Shown here: positions 33,610 to 41,415 of the stretch, in pieces
How the letters are laid out: each line of letters starts with the position of its first letter
Numbering within the stretch: position 1 is the stretch's first letter
From: Rhodanobacteraceae bacterium
Lineage (GTDB): Bacteria > Pseudomonadota > Gammaproteobacteria > Xanthomonadales > Rhodanobacteraceae
Direction: 5' to 3'
NCBI GenBank assembly: GCA_009996615.1
Contig: JAACZU010000011.1
Location: forward strand, 31,916-95,915
DNA: 64,000 nt
The notes under the pieces: generated by a model
What the model was told of the DNA's origin: nothing
Database searches by the model: none
Seen by the model: the letters and a program-made list of their open reading frames with translations, nothing else
Position numbers and translations under genes: made by a program

Positions 33610-34362
33610 ATGCCCATCCCCGATTCCCACGACCGCCCCGCGCTGCTCGAAGCCCGCGGCCTGGCCTTTGCGCGCAACGACGAGCCGATCTTCGGCCCGC
33701 TCGACTTTGCGCTGCATCCGGGCGAGGTCGTGCTGATGGAGGGCGACAATGGCGCCGGCAAGACGACCCTGCTGCGCGTGCTGTCGGGCCTGCTCGCGCC
33801 GAGCGCGGGCGAGATCCGCTTGAACGGCGAACCGCTGACGCTGGCGCGGCTGTCGCCGCAGGTCGCGCTGCTGTCGCACCAGGCCGGCCTCAAGCACGAC
33901 CTGACCGCGCTGGAGAACCTCGCCTTCGCCGCCGGCCTGCACGGCGTGCGCGCCGGCCTTTCGCCGGAGAGCGCGCTGGCCGGCGTCGGCCTGGACGGCT
34001 ACGCCGACGTGCCGGTGCGGCAGCTGTCGGCCGGGCAGAAGAAGCGCGTCGCGCTGGCGCGCGTGCTGCTCGCGCCGGTCGGGCTGTGGCTGCTCGACGA
34101 ACCGTACGCGAACCTCGACCTCGACGGCATCCGCCTCGTGAACCGCCTGCTCGACCACCACGCGCGCCGCGGCGGCGCCGCGCTGATCACTTCGCACGGC
34201 GCCTACGCCTACACCTCGGGCACGCCGCGCAGGATTTCGCTGCATGGTGGGAGCAGCGGAAGCCGCGATGCTCTGGGCTCGGGCGGCACCGCCGAAAGCA
34301 TCGCGGCTTCCGCCGCTCCCACAGCCGCTCCCACGACTGCTCCCAGCGAGAACCGCGCATGA
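33610..34362 (+). CDS. ccmA: Haem exporter ATP-binding protein CcmA
   Basis: ABC ATPase of the CcmABCD complex that releases haem-loaded CcmE; 250 residues. Walker A is in [14 protein letters not shown], the ABC signature in QLSAGQKKRVALAR and Walker B in LWLLDEPYANLD. The native domain ends near TSHGAYAYTSGTPRRI. The last ~39 residues (Ser/Ala/Thr-rich) are encoded by a GTGGGAGC-type palindromic repeat and look like an accretion. The stop overlaps the ccmB start (ATGA). First gene of the ccmABCDEFGHI operon. Confidence 0.95.
   Translation: MPIPDSHDRPALLEARGLAFARNDEPIFGPLDFALHPGEVVLMEGDNGAGKTTLLRVLSGLLAPSAGEIRLNGEPLTLARLSPQVALLSHQAGLKHDLTALENLAFAAGLHGVRAGLSPESALAGVGLDGYADVPVRQLSAGQKKRVALARVLLAPVGLWLLDEPYANLDLDGIRLVNRLLDHHARRGGAALITSHGAYAYTSGTPRRISLHGGSSGSRDALGSGGTAESIAASAAPTAAPTTAPSENRA
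34245..34325. repeat. Palindromic repeat C inside the 3' end of ccmA
   Basis: GTGGGAGCAGCGGAAGCCGC on the left and the complement GCGGCTTCCGCCGCTCCCAC on the right, with GCATCG in the loop side. It belongs to the family at 45892-45955, a half copy near 58579-58606 and the tandem array at 63633-64000. It is read through in frame as the CcmA tail. Confidence 0.85.
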
Positions 34363-35042
34363 AGCCCGGCTCGACCTCCGCCGCCTGCGCGGCGCTGATC
34401 CGGCGCGACCTGACCCTGGTCTGGCGCCGCCGCGGCGATGCGGTCAACCCGATCCTGTTCGCGCTGATCGTGGTCGCGCTGTTTCCGTTCGCGCTCGGCC
34501 CGGAACCCGAGCAATTGCGCCGGATCGCCGCCGGCGTCGTGTTCGTCGCGCTGCTGCTGGCCGGCCTGCTCGCGCTCGACACGCTGTTCCGCGGCGACTA
34601 CGAGGACGGCTCGCTCGAACAGCTGGTGCTGTCGCCGCATCCGCTGGCGCTGCTGCTCGCGTGCAAGATCGCGGTGCACTGGCTGACCACCGCGCTGCCG
34701 CTGCTGCTCGTCGCGCCGCTGCTCGGCGAACTGCTGCACGTGGCCGAGCCGGTGCGCTGGGTGCTGCTGGGCGCGCTGGCGCTGGCGACGCCGCTGCTGA
34801 GCCTGATCGGTGCGGTCTGCGTCGCGCTGACGGTCGGCATGCACCGCTCTGGTATGCTGCTCGCGCTGCTCGTGCTGCCGCTCTACGTGCCGGTGCTGAT
34901 CTTCGGCGCCGGCGCCTGCAACGCGGCGCTGGCCGGCCTGCCCTACGTGGCTCCCCTGCTCTGGCTCGGCGCGGCGCTGGTGCTGGCGCTGGTGCTCGCG
35001 CCGCTGGCCTGCGCGGCGGCACTCAGGATCTCGCTGTCATGA
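34359..35042 (+). CDS. ccmB: Haem exporter membrane protein CcmB
   Basis: 227 residues with six membrane helices. Family features include RRDLTLVWRRRGDAVNPILF, EDGSLEQLVLSPHPLALLLACK and the C-terminal PLYVPVLIFGAGA. Partner of CcmA and CcmC. Start and stop overlap neighbours by ATGA on both sides. Confidence 0.95.
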   Translation: MKPGSTSAACAALIRRDLTLVWRRRGDAVNPILFALIVVALFPFALGPEPEQLRRIAAGVVFVALLLAGLLALDTLFRGDYEDGSLEQLVLSPHPLALLLACKIAVHWLTTALPLLLVAPLLGELLHVAEPVRWVLLGALALATPLLSLIGAVCVALTVGMHRSGMLLALLVLPLYVPVLIFGAGACNAALAGLPYVAPLLWLGAALVLALVLAPLACAAALRISLS

Positions 35043-35833
35043 ATGCACTCACCCTCTGGTTCCACAAGACCGGCTCGCCGCCGACGTTCTACCGCCTCGC
35101 CGGGCTGCTGCTGCCGTGGTGCTACGGCATCGCGCTGCTGCTCGGCGCGATCGGCCTGTACGGCGGCCTCGTGCTGGCGCCGAGCGACTACCAGCAGGGC
35201 GATGCCTACCGCATCATCTTCATCCACGTGCCCAGCGCGTGGATGGGCCTGTTCGCATACTTCTTCATGGCCGCCAACGCGTTCATCGCGCTGGTCTGGC
35301 GCATCAAGCTGTCCGAGGTGCTGGCGATGGCGAGCGCGCCGGCCGGCGCCGCGTTCACGTTCATCACGCTGGTCACGGGCTCCCTCTGGGGCAAGCCGAT
35401 GTGGGGCACCTGGTGGACCTGGGACGCGCGCCTGACCTCGGAACTGGTGCTGCTGTTCCTGTACCTCGGCGTGATGGGCCTGTACGCGGCGATCGAGGAC
35501 CGCCGCCAGGCCGCGCGCGCGGCCGGTTTCCTCGCGCTGGTCGGCGTGGTCAACCTGCCGATCGTGCATTTCTCGGTCAACTGGTGGAACACGCTGCACC
35601 AGGGCTCGACCGTGCGCCTGCTCGGACCGTCGCACATCGACGCGGCGATGCTGTGGCCGCTGCTGCTGATGGCGATCGCGACGCACCTGTGGTTCTTCGG
35701 CACCGTGCTGGCGCGCACGCGCACGGGCCTCCTCGAACTGGACGGCGGCAAGGACTGGGTCCGCGCGATCGCGCTCGGCCCGGAAATGTCCGCGGTCGCC
35801 GCGCCCGCGGCAACGGAGCGCACCCATGGCTGA
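35039..35833 (+). CDS. ccmC: Haem exporter membrane protein CcmC
   Basis: 264 residues, six helices. The tryptophan-rich WWD signature is present as MWGTWWTWDARLTSELVL, with conserved histidines in FIHVPSAWMG and VHFSVNWWNTLHQG. It loads haem onto CcmE. Overlaps ccmB by ATGA and ccmD by 8 bp. Confidence 0.96.
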   Translation: MNALTLWFHKTGSPPTFYRLAGLLLPWCYGIALLLGAIGLYGGLVLAPSDYQQGDAYRIIFIHVPSAWMGLFAYFFMAANAFIALVWRIKLSEVLAMASAPAGAAFTFITLVTGSLWGKPMWGTWWTWDARLTSELVLLFLYLGVMGLYAAIEDRRQAARAAGFLALVGVVNLPIVHFSVNWWNTLHQGSTVRLLGPSHIDAAMLWPLLLMAIATHLWFFGTVLARTRTGLLELDGGKDWVRAIALGPEMSAVAAPAATERTHG

Positions 35834-36002
35834 GTTCCTTGCGATGGGTGGCTACGCCCCCTATGTCTGGGCGTCGTACGCGGTGTTCTTCGTCGTGCTC
35901 GCGCTCGATGCACTGGCGCCGCGCGCGCAGCGCAAGCGCGTGCTGGCCGAGCTGCGCGGACGCCTGAAACGCCGCCAATCCCGTACCGAGGCCCGCCGAT
36001 GA
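35826..36002 (+). CDS. ccmD: Haem exporter small protein CcmD
   Basis: 58 residues ([20 protein letters not shown]), one membrane helix followed by a basic tail ([18 protein letters not shown]), as expected for CcmD. It stabilises CcmE binding to CcmABC. Overlaps ccmC at its start and ccmE at its end (ATGA). Confidence 0.93.
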   Translation: MAEFLAMGGYAPYVWASYAVFFVVLALDALAPRAQRKRVLAELRGRLKRRQSRTEARR

Positions 36003-36445
36003 CGCCGACCCGCAAACGCCGCCTGATCGTGATTTCGCTGGTACTGGCCGCGGTCGCGGTCGCCGCCGGCCTGACCGTGCTGGCGCTGCAGCAGAACATG
36101 ACCTACCTGTACTCGCCGACCGAGGTCGAGGCCGGGCATGCACCCGAGCACGCGCGCTTCCGCCTCGGCGGCGTCGTGCTCGAGCACTCGATCCAGCGCG
36201 CCAGCGATTCGCTCAAGGTCGACTTCGTCGTCACCGACCGCTTCAAGCAGATGCCGGTCGAGTACACCGGCATCCTGCCCGACCTGTTCCGCGAAGGGCA
36301 GAGCATCGTCGCGACCGGCGCGATCCACGACGGCCGCTTCGTCGCGACCGAGGTGCTGGCCAAGCACGACGAGACCTACATGCCGAAGGAAGTCGCCGAC
36401 GCGATCGCCAAGGCCAAGGAAGCGCACGTCGATCACGGCGAGTGA
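35999..36445 (+). CDS. ccmE: Cytochrome c-type biogenesis haem chaperone CcmE
   Basis: 148 residues. An N-terminal membrane anchor is followed by a periplasmic OB-fold domain. The covalent haem-binding histidine is H123 in [11 protein letters not shown], preceded by [15 protein letters not shown]. All family features are intact. The operon is interrupted after this gene by a 448-bp repeat-containing gap before ccmF. Confidence 0.96.
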   Translation: MTPTRKRRLIVISLVLAAVAVAAGLTVLALQQNMTYLYSPTEVEAGHAPEHARFRLGGVVLEHSIQRASDSLKVDFVVTDRFKQMPVEYTGILPDLFREGQSIVATGAIHDGRFVATEVLAKHDETYMPKEVADAIAKAKEAHVDHGE

Positions 36446-36893
36446 CGTGCTTTAGCCCTCCCCTTCGAGGGGGTGAGCCGGGCTTTCGATCGCTGCCGTC
36501 GGGCAGCGATCGCCGGCGAACGGCCGCACAGGGATGTGCGGACCGGACTCGCGAGCGCAGGATGCGCGAGGGTTGGGTGGGGATGGTGTTCGCACCCGCG
36601 CCGGCGAAAGCATCGGGACTGAAGTTACTGAAGTCCCTCCCACAAGGCCGCGCACGCCGAAGCGCGCTTTCCAGCGCCGCGACCGTTTGCCGCGCCCCGG
36701 GAACGGCCATGCGGCGGGCCGGTCCAAGCCGCGCCGCCGCCCCGCGGTACTGTCGGTGTGCCGTCTCGCGTAAGCTAGGCGGCCACCGATGAGGCCATTG
36801 CCGCGCGAGCGGCGGTCCAGGCTGCTGTTCCTGGATGCCCGCTGACGCGGGCATGGCGCCGGATCCGCCCGCCCCCGATTACCTGCCGCCACC
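36446..36893. other. 448-bp gap inside the ccm operon, with a split repeat A
   Basis: Begins with the left half of repeat A (about 36454-36475). A ~95-bp segment with a GATCGCTGCC/GGCAGCGATC hairpin (about 36488-36513) follows, and then the right half of repeat A up to about 36590. The rest is GC-rich sequence without a convincing gene. Other ccm genes overlap by a few bases, so this gap is best read as insertion into a once compact operon. It may contain a separate ccmF promoter. Confidence 0.6.
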
Positions 36894-38891
36894 ATGCTCC
36901 CCGAACTCGGTCAATTCGCACTGATCCTCGCCCTGCTCTTGTCGGTCGTGCAGTGCGTGCTGCCGCTCATCGGCGCGCAGAGCGGCAACCGCGCGCTGAT
37001 CGCGCTTGCGCGGCCGGCGGTGGCTGGTCAGGCCGTGTTCGTGATCGCCGCGTTTGCGATCCTGACGTACGCGTTCCTCAGCCAGGACTTCTCGGTCGCC
37101 TACGTCGCGCAGAACTCGAACTCGCTGCTGCCGTGGTTCTACCGCTTCTCGGCCGTGTGGGGCGCGCACGAGGGCTCGCTGCTGCTGTGGATCCTGATCC
37201 TCGCGATCTGGAGCGTCGCGGTTGCCGCGTTCAGCCGCGCGCTGCCGGACGACTTCATGGCGCGCGTGCTCGGCGTGCTCGGTTTCATCAGCTTCGGCTT
37301 CCTGCTGTTCACGCTGCTGACCTCCAACCCGTTCGCGCGCGCGCTGCCGGTGCCGGCCGACGGCATCGATCTGAACCCGGTGCTGCAGGACCCGGGCCTG
37401 ATCATGCACCCACCGATGCTCTACACCGGCTACGTCGGCTTCTCGGTCGCGTTCGCGTTCGCGATCGCGGCGCTGCTCGGCGGCCAGCTCGACGTGCGCT
37501 GGGTGCGCTGGTCGCGGCCGTGGACCAACGTCGCCTGGGCGTTCCTGACGCTCGGCATCGCGCTCGGCTCGTGGTGGGCCTATTACACGCTCGGCTGGGG
37601 CGGCTGGTGGTTCTGGGACCCGGTCGAGAACGCCTCATTCATGCCGTGGCTGGTAGGCACCGCGCTGATCCACTCGCAGGCGGTGACCGAGAAACGCGGC
37701 TCGTTCCGCGCCTGGACCTTGCTGCTGGCGATCTTCGCGTTCTCGCTCTCGCTGCTCGGCACGTTCCTGGTGCGCTCGGGCGTCTTGACCAGCGTGCACT
37801 CGTTCGCGGCCGACCCCAAGCGCGGCATCTTCATCCTCGCCTTCCTCGCCGCCGTGGTCGGCGGCTCGCTGCTGATCTACGCGCTGCGCGCGCCTAAGGT
37901 CGCCGGCGGCGAGCCGTTCGCGGCGGTCTCGCGCGAGACTGTGCTGCTGGTCAACAACCTGATGTTCGCCTGTGCCGCGGCGATGGTGCTGCTCGGCACG
38001 CTGTATCCGCTGCTCGGCGAGGCGCTGAACCTCGGCCGCATCTCGGTCGGCCCGCCGTACTTCGGCTTCATGTTCGTGCTGCTGATGCTGCCGGTGGTGC
38101 TGCTGCTGCCGTTCGGACCGTTCCTGAAGTGGCGCGGCGCCGACCTGCGCGCGGCCGCGCGCGCGCTGCTGCCGGCGCTGGCGGTGGCCGTGCTCGCCGC
38201 CGCGCTGGCCTGGCTGCTGGTCGGCAACCTGCCGTGGAAGGCGCTGGCCGGCACCGCCGCGTCGCTGTGGGTGGGCTTGGGCATCGCGCTGTATGCGCTG
38301 TCGCGCTGGCGCCACGCGCCGCCGGGTCGCCGCTTCACGCCGGAGATGCTCGGCATGATCTGCGCGCACTTCGGCGTCGCGCTGTTCCTCGCCGGCGTGC
38401 TGATCGTCGAGGCGACCAGCATCGAGAAGGACGTGCGCCTGGCGCCGGACCAGAGCGTGGCGATCGGCGCGCTGGCGTTCCGCTTTGACGGCGTGCACGA
38501 CGCGCAGGGCCCGAACTACCAGGCGCAGCAAGGCGTGATCAGCGTGCTCGAAGGCGACCGGACGATCGCCGTGCTGCACCCGCAGAAACGCCAGTACACG
38601 CGCAATGCGCAAATCCAGACCGAGGCGGCGCTGCAGCCCGGTTTGTTCCGCGACCTCTATGTCGCGCTCGGCGAGCCGGTCGGCGACGACGGCGCCTGGG
38701 CCGTGCGCATCTACGTCAAGCCGTTCGTGCGCTGGATCTGGCTCGGCGCGCTGCTGATGATGTTCGGCGGATTCGTCGCCGCGGCCGACAAGCGATTCAG
38801 GACGCTGCCGGCACGTGCCGCGTCGACAGCCACACCATCCCCACCCAACCCTCCCCTTGAAGGGGATGGCTTGAAGGGAGCGCAAGCATGA
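36894..38891 (+). CDS. ccmF: Cytochrome c haem lyase subunit CcmF
   Basis: 665 residues, about 15 helices. The WWD domain is GWGGWWFWDPVENASFMPWL, with conserved histidines in MHPPMLYTGYVGF and ALIHSQAVTEKRGSF. It delivers haem to apocytochrome with CcmH and CcmI. The last ~15 residues ([12 protein letters not shown] region) are encoded by a reverse copy of repeat A and do not look native. The stop overlaps the ccmG start by ATGA. Confidence 0.96.
   Translation: MLPELGQFALILALLLSVVQCVLPLIGAQSGNRALIALARPAVAGQAVFVIAAFAILTYAFLSQDFSVAYVAQNSNSLLPWFYRFSAVWGAHEGSLLLWILILAIWSVAVAAFSRALPDDFMARVLGVLGFISFGFLLFTLLTSNPFARALPVPADGIDLNPVLQDPGLIMHPPMLYTGYVGFSVAFAFAIAALLGGQLDVRWVRWSRPWTNVAWAFLTLGIALGSWWAYYTLGWGGWWFWDPVENASFMPWLVGTALIHSQAVTEKRGSFRAWTLLLAIFAFSLSLLGTFLVRSGVLTSVHSFAADPKRGIFILAFLAAVVGGSLLIYALRAPKVAGGEPFAAVSRETVLLVNNLMFACAAAMVLLGTLYPLLGEALNLGRISVGPPYFGFMFVLLMLPVVLLLPFGPFLKWRGADLRAAARALLPALAVAVLAAALAWLLVGNLPWKALAGTAASLWVGLGIALYALSRWRHAPPGRRFTPEMLGMICAHFGVALFLAGVLIVEATSIEKDVRLAPDQSVAIGALAFRFDGVHDAQGPNYQAQQGVISVLEGDRTIAVLHPQKRQYTRNAQIQTEAALQPGLFRDLYVALGEPVGDDGAWAVRIYVKPFVRWIWLGALLMMFGGFVAAADKRFRTLPARAASTATPSPPNPPLEGDGLKGAQA
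38832..38872 (-). repeat. Repeat A (reverse) forming the CcmF C-terminus
   Basis: CACCATCCCCACCCAACCCT followed by CCCCTTGAAGGGGATGG, i.e. repeat A read on the other strand. It lies in frame at the 3' end of ccmF, 19 bp before the stop. Confidence 0.85.
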
Positions 38892-39433
38892 ATGCGCGTC
38901 TCCTGCCTTTGGCAGGCTTCCTGCTGATCGCCGCGCTGCTCGGCTTCGGCATCTGGTGGAGCAGCTCGCACGATCCGCGCGCGGTGCCCTCGCCGCTGAT
39001 CGACAAGCCGGCGCCGACATTCGCGCTGCCTTTGCTGGCCGATCCGGACAAGACGCTCGGCAGCGCCGACCTCGCCGGCCAGCCGTACCTGCTCAACGTG
39101 TTCGCCAGCTGGTGCTTCGCCTGCCGCGACGAGCACCCGATCCTGATGCGCGAGGGCAAGCGCCTGGGCATCAAGCTGGTCGGCTTCAACTACAAGGACG
39201 AACCCGACGACGCGCAGCGCTGGCTGGCGCAGTACGGCGACCCGTACGACGTCGTGATCGCCGACCATCCCGGCAAGGTCGCGATCGACTTCGGCGTGAC
39301 CGGCGCGCCGGAAACCTTCCTCGTCGATGGCAGCGGCGTGATCCGCTACAAGTACATCAGCCCGATCACGCCCGAGGTCATCGACAAGGAACTGCTGCCG
39401 CGCATCGCGGCGATGAAGGGGGCGGCGCGATGA
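38888..39433 (+). CDS. ccmG: Thiol:disulfide interchange protein CcmG (DsbE)
   Basis: 181 residues. An N-terminal membrane anchor precedes a thioredoxin-like domain with the redox pair C76/C79 in FASWCFACRDEHP and the cis-proline region TGAPETFLVDGSG. It keeps apocytochrome haem-binding cysteines reduced. WCFAC differs from the more usual WC-x-T/S-C spelling in the middle residues. The start overlaps the ccmF stop. Confidence 0.95.
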   Translation: MNARLLPLAGFLLIAALLGFGIWWSSSHDPRAVPSPLIDKPAPTFALPLLADPDKTLGSADLAGQPYLLNVFASWCFACRDEHPILMREGKRLGIKLVGFNYKDEPDDAQRWLAQYGDPYDVVIADHPGKVAIDFGVTGAPETFLVDGSGVIRYKYISPITPEVIDKELLPRIAAMKGAAR

Positions 39434-39930
39434 TGCGAGTCGTCTCACGATGCTGGCGCTTTGAAGCCCTCCCCTTCAAGGGGAGGGTTTGGGTGGGGAT
39501 GGTGTGCGCGCTGTTGCTGGCCTTGGCGACCACCGCCTTCGCCGCCGTCGACCCGCTGCCGTTCAAGGACCGCGCCGAGGAACTGCGCTTCCAGACCCTG
39601 ACCAAGCAGCTGCGCTGCCTGGTCTGCCAGAACGAGAGCCTGAACGACTCCGCCGCGCCGCTCGCCGCCGACCTGCGCCGCGACGTGTTCGAACAGATGC
39701 GCGCCGGCAAGAGCGACGACGAGATCAAGACCTGGCTGACCGCGCGCTACAGCGACTTCGTGCTGTACGACCCGCCGCTGCGCGGCGGCACCTGGCTGCT
39801 CTGGTTCGGCCCGCTGCTGGTCCTGCTCGGCGGCGCCGCGGCGGTCTTCATCAACGTGCGCCGACGCGCGCAGGCCGCCGCCGCGACGCCGCTCGCGCGC
39901 GCTCCGAACGATACCGAGGACGACTGGTGA
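39430..39930 (+). CDS. ccmH: Cytochrome c maturation protein CcmH (CycL-type)
   Basis: Up to 166 residues. The signature LRCLVCQNESLNDSAAPLAADLR carries the redox cysteines, with a C-terminal membrane anchor (WLLWFGPLLVLLGGAAAVF). The frame starts at 39430, overlapping ccmG. However, residues ~12-24 are encoded by repeat A, and a signal peptide that fits better (MVCALLLALATTAFAA) starts at ATG 39499, itself within the repeat. The true start is therefore uncertain. It stops in a TGATG overlap with ccmI. Confidence 0.92.
   Translation: MMRVVSRCWRFEALPFKGRVWVGMVCALLLALATTAFAAVDPLPFKDRAEELRFQTLTKQLRCLVCQNESLNDSAAPLAADLRRDVFEQMRAGKSDDEIKTWLTARYSDFVLYDPPLRGGTWLLWFGPLLVLLGGAAAVFINVRRRAQAAAATPLARAPNDTEDDW
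39464..39503 (+). repeat. Repeat A inside the 5' end of ccmH
   Basis: AGCCCTCCCCTTCAAGGGGA followed by GGGTTTGGGTGGGGATGGTG. The ATG at 39499 in this copy may serve as the ccmH start, with the preceding GGGTGGGG as a ribosome site. Confidence 0.85.
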
Positions 39931-41159
39931 TGCTGACCTTCATCGTGTGCGCGGCGCTGATGATCGCCGCGGCGCTCGCGTTCGTGCTGCCGCCGCTGCT
40001 GCGCCAGACGTCCGGCGCCACACCGGAAACGGCCCGCTTGGCCGCGCTCGAACAGGCGCATGCCGCAGGCGTGATCGACGCCGACGAATACGCCACCAAG
40101 CGCGCCGCGCTCGGCGCCGCCGCGCCCGCCGCGACGCGGCCGACGCGCGCGACCAGCGTGGCGATCCTGCTGCTCGCGCTGCTGCTGCCGGCGACCGCGC
40201 TGCTGCTGTACCGGCTGGTCGGCACGCCGCAGGCGCTCGATCCGGCCAACCTGGTCGCCGCACCGGCCACGCCGGCTGGCGTGCCGGAGATGGAGCAGGC
40301 GATCGCGATGCTGGCCGCGCGCCTGCAACAGCAGCCCGGCGACGCCGAGGGCTGGGCGCTGCTCGGCCGCGCCTACCAGGCGACCCAGCGCGGCGACAAG
40401 GCACTGGCCGCGTTCAAGCGCGCGCACGAGCAGGCGCCCGACACCGCAGGCTACGCGATCGAGTACGCGCAGGCGCTGGCGCTCGCCGCGCCCGGCCATC
40501 GCATCGACGGCGAGGCGCGCAGGCTGCTCGAAGGCGTGCTGCAGGCCGATCCGGCCAACCAGCGCGCGCTGTGGCTGCTCGGCATCAGCGACTACCAGGC
40601 GCAGCATTACGGCGCCGCGATCGCGCGCTGGCGCACGCTGCTGCCGCAGCTCGAAGCCGGCTCCGAAGTCCATGCAAGCGTGCAGCGCCAGATCGCCGAA
40701 GCCGAGGCGCTGCGCGACGGCAAGGCGCCGCCGGACGCGCCGCGCACGGCGGCGGCCTCGGCTGCGGCACCGGCCGAAAGCGCCGCGACCGACACGGCCG
40801 CCGCCGGCACGGCGCCGAAGCTGACCGTCGAGGTCGCGCTCGATCCGAAGCTGCAGGGCCAGCTCGACCCCGACGCGACACTGTTCGTGTTCGCGCGCGC
40901 CGCCAGCGGCCCGCCGATGCCGCTCGCGATCCAGCGCCTGAAGGCCGCGCAATTGCCACTGACCGTCACGCTCGACGAGAGCATGGGCATGCTGCCGACG
41001 ATGAAGCTGTCGATGTTCCCGCAGGTCGTGGTCGGCGCGCGCGTGTCCAAGTCCGGCAACGCGATCGCGCAAAGCGGCGACCTGCAGGTGCTGTCGGCGC
41101 CGCTCGACGTGCACGCCACGCAGCCGATCGTGCTGCGCATCGACCAGATCGTGCCATAG
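39930..41159 (+). CDS. ccmI: Cytochrome c maturation protein CcmI (TPR)
   Basis: 409 residues. Two N-terminal helices (about 1-22 and 75-92) are separated by a cytoplasmic loop. TPR repeats follow (EGWALLGRAYQATQRGDKALAAFKRAHEQ, then a second and third unit). The periplasmic C-terminal domain starts at about residue 295 (LTVEVALDPKLQGQLDPDATLFVFARA). It binds apocytochrome C-termini and feeds them to CcmFH. Last gene of the operon; a palindromic repeat follows 27 bp later. Confidence 0.95.
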   Translation: MLTFIVCAALMIAAALAFVLPPLLRQTSGATPETARLAALEQAHAAGVIDADEYATKRAALGAAAPAATRPTRATSVAILLLALLLPATALLLYRLVGTPQALDPANLVAAPATPAGVPEMEQAIAMLAARLQQQPGDAEGWALLGRAYQATQRGDKALAAFKRAHEQAPDTAGYAIEYAQALALAAPGHRIDGEARRLLEGVLQADPANQRALWLLGISDYQAQHYGAAIARWRTLLPQLEAGSEVHASVQRQIAEAEALRDGKAPPDAPRTAAASAAAPAESAATDTAAAGTAPKLTVEVALDPKLQGQLDPDATLFVFARAASGPPMPLAIQRLKAAQLPLTVTLDESMGMLPTMKLSMFPQVVVGARVSKSGNAIAQSGDLQVLSAPLDVHATQPIVLRIDQIVP

Positions 41160-41185
41160 CTCCTCGCGCTGTCGCACAGCCAACG

Positions 41186-41257
41186 GTAGGAGCGCACCCT
41201 GTGCGCGACCGGGGGTGTCCATCGTCGCATGGCATCGCCCACAGGGTGGGCTCCTAC
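41186..41257. repeat. Palindromic repeat, GTAGGAGCGCACCCTGTGCG type
   Basis: Left arm GTAGGAGCGCACCCTGTGCG, right arm CACAGGGTGGGCTCCTAC with one mismatch. It lies just after ccmI and could cap the operon transcript. Confidence 0.8.
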
Positions 41258-41415
41258 AAAAGCTGCGCCTTTGCGCGCAACTGGCAACTCACGTAGCGTC
41301 CCGATGCGGTGACGACGGGGACGTCGCCGCCGGATCACGGACAGGTGCGCGCCATCGAAATGGCCGCTGTTCGTGACACCGTTCGCAGCCTTCGACTGGA
41401 TGCAAGGGGATGTGC

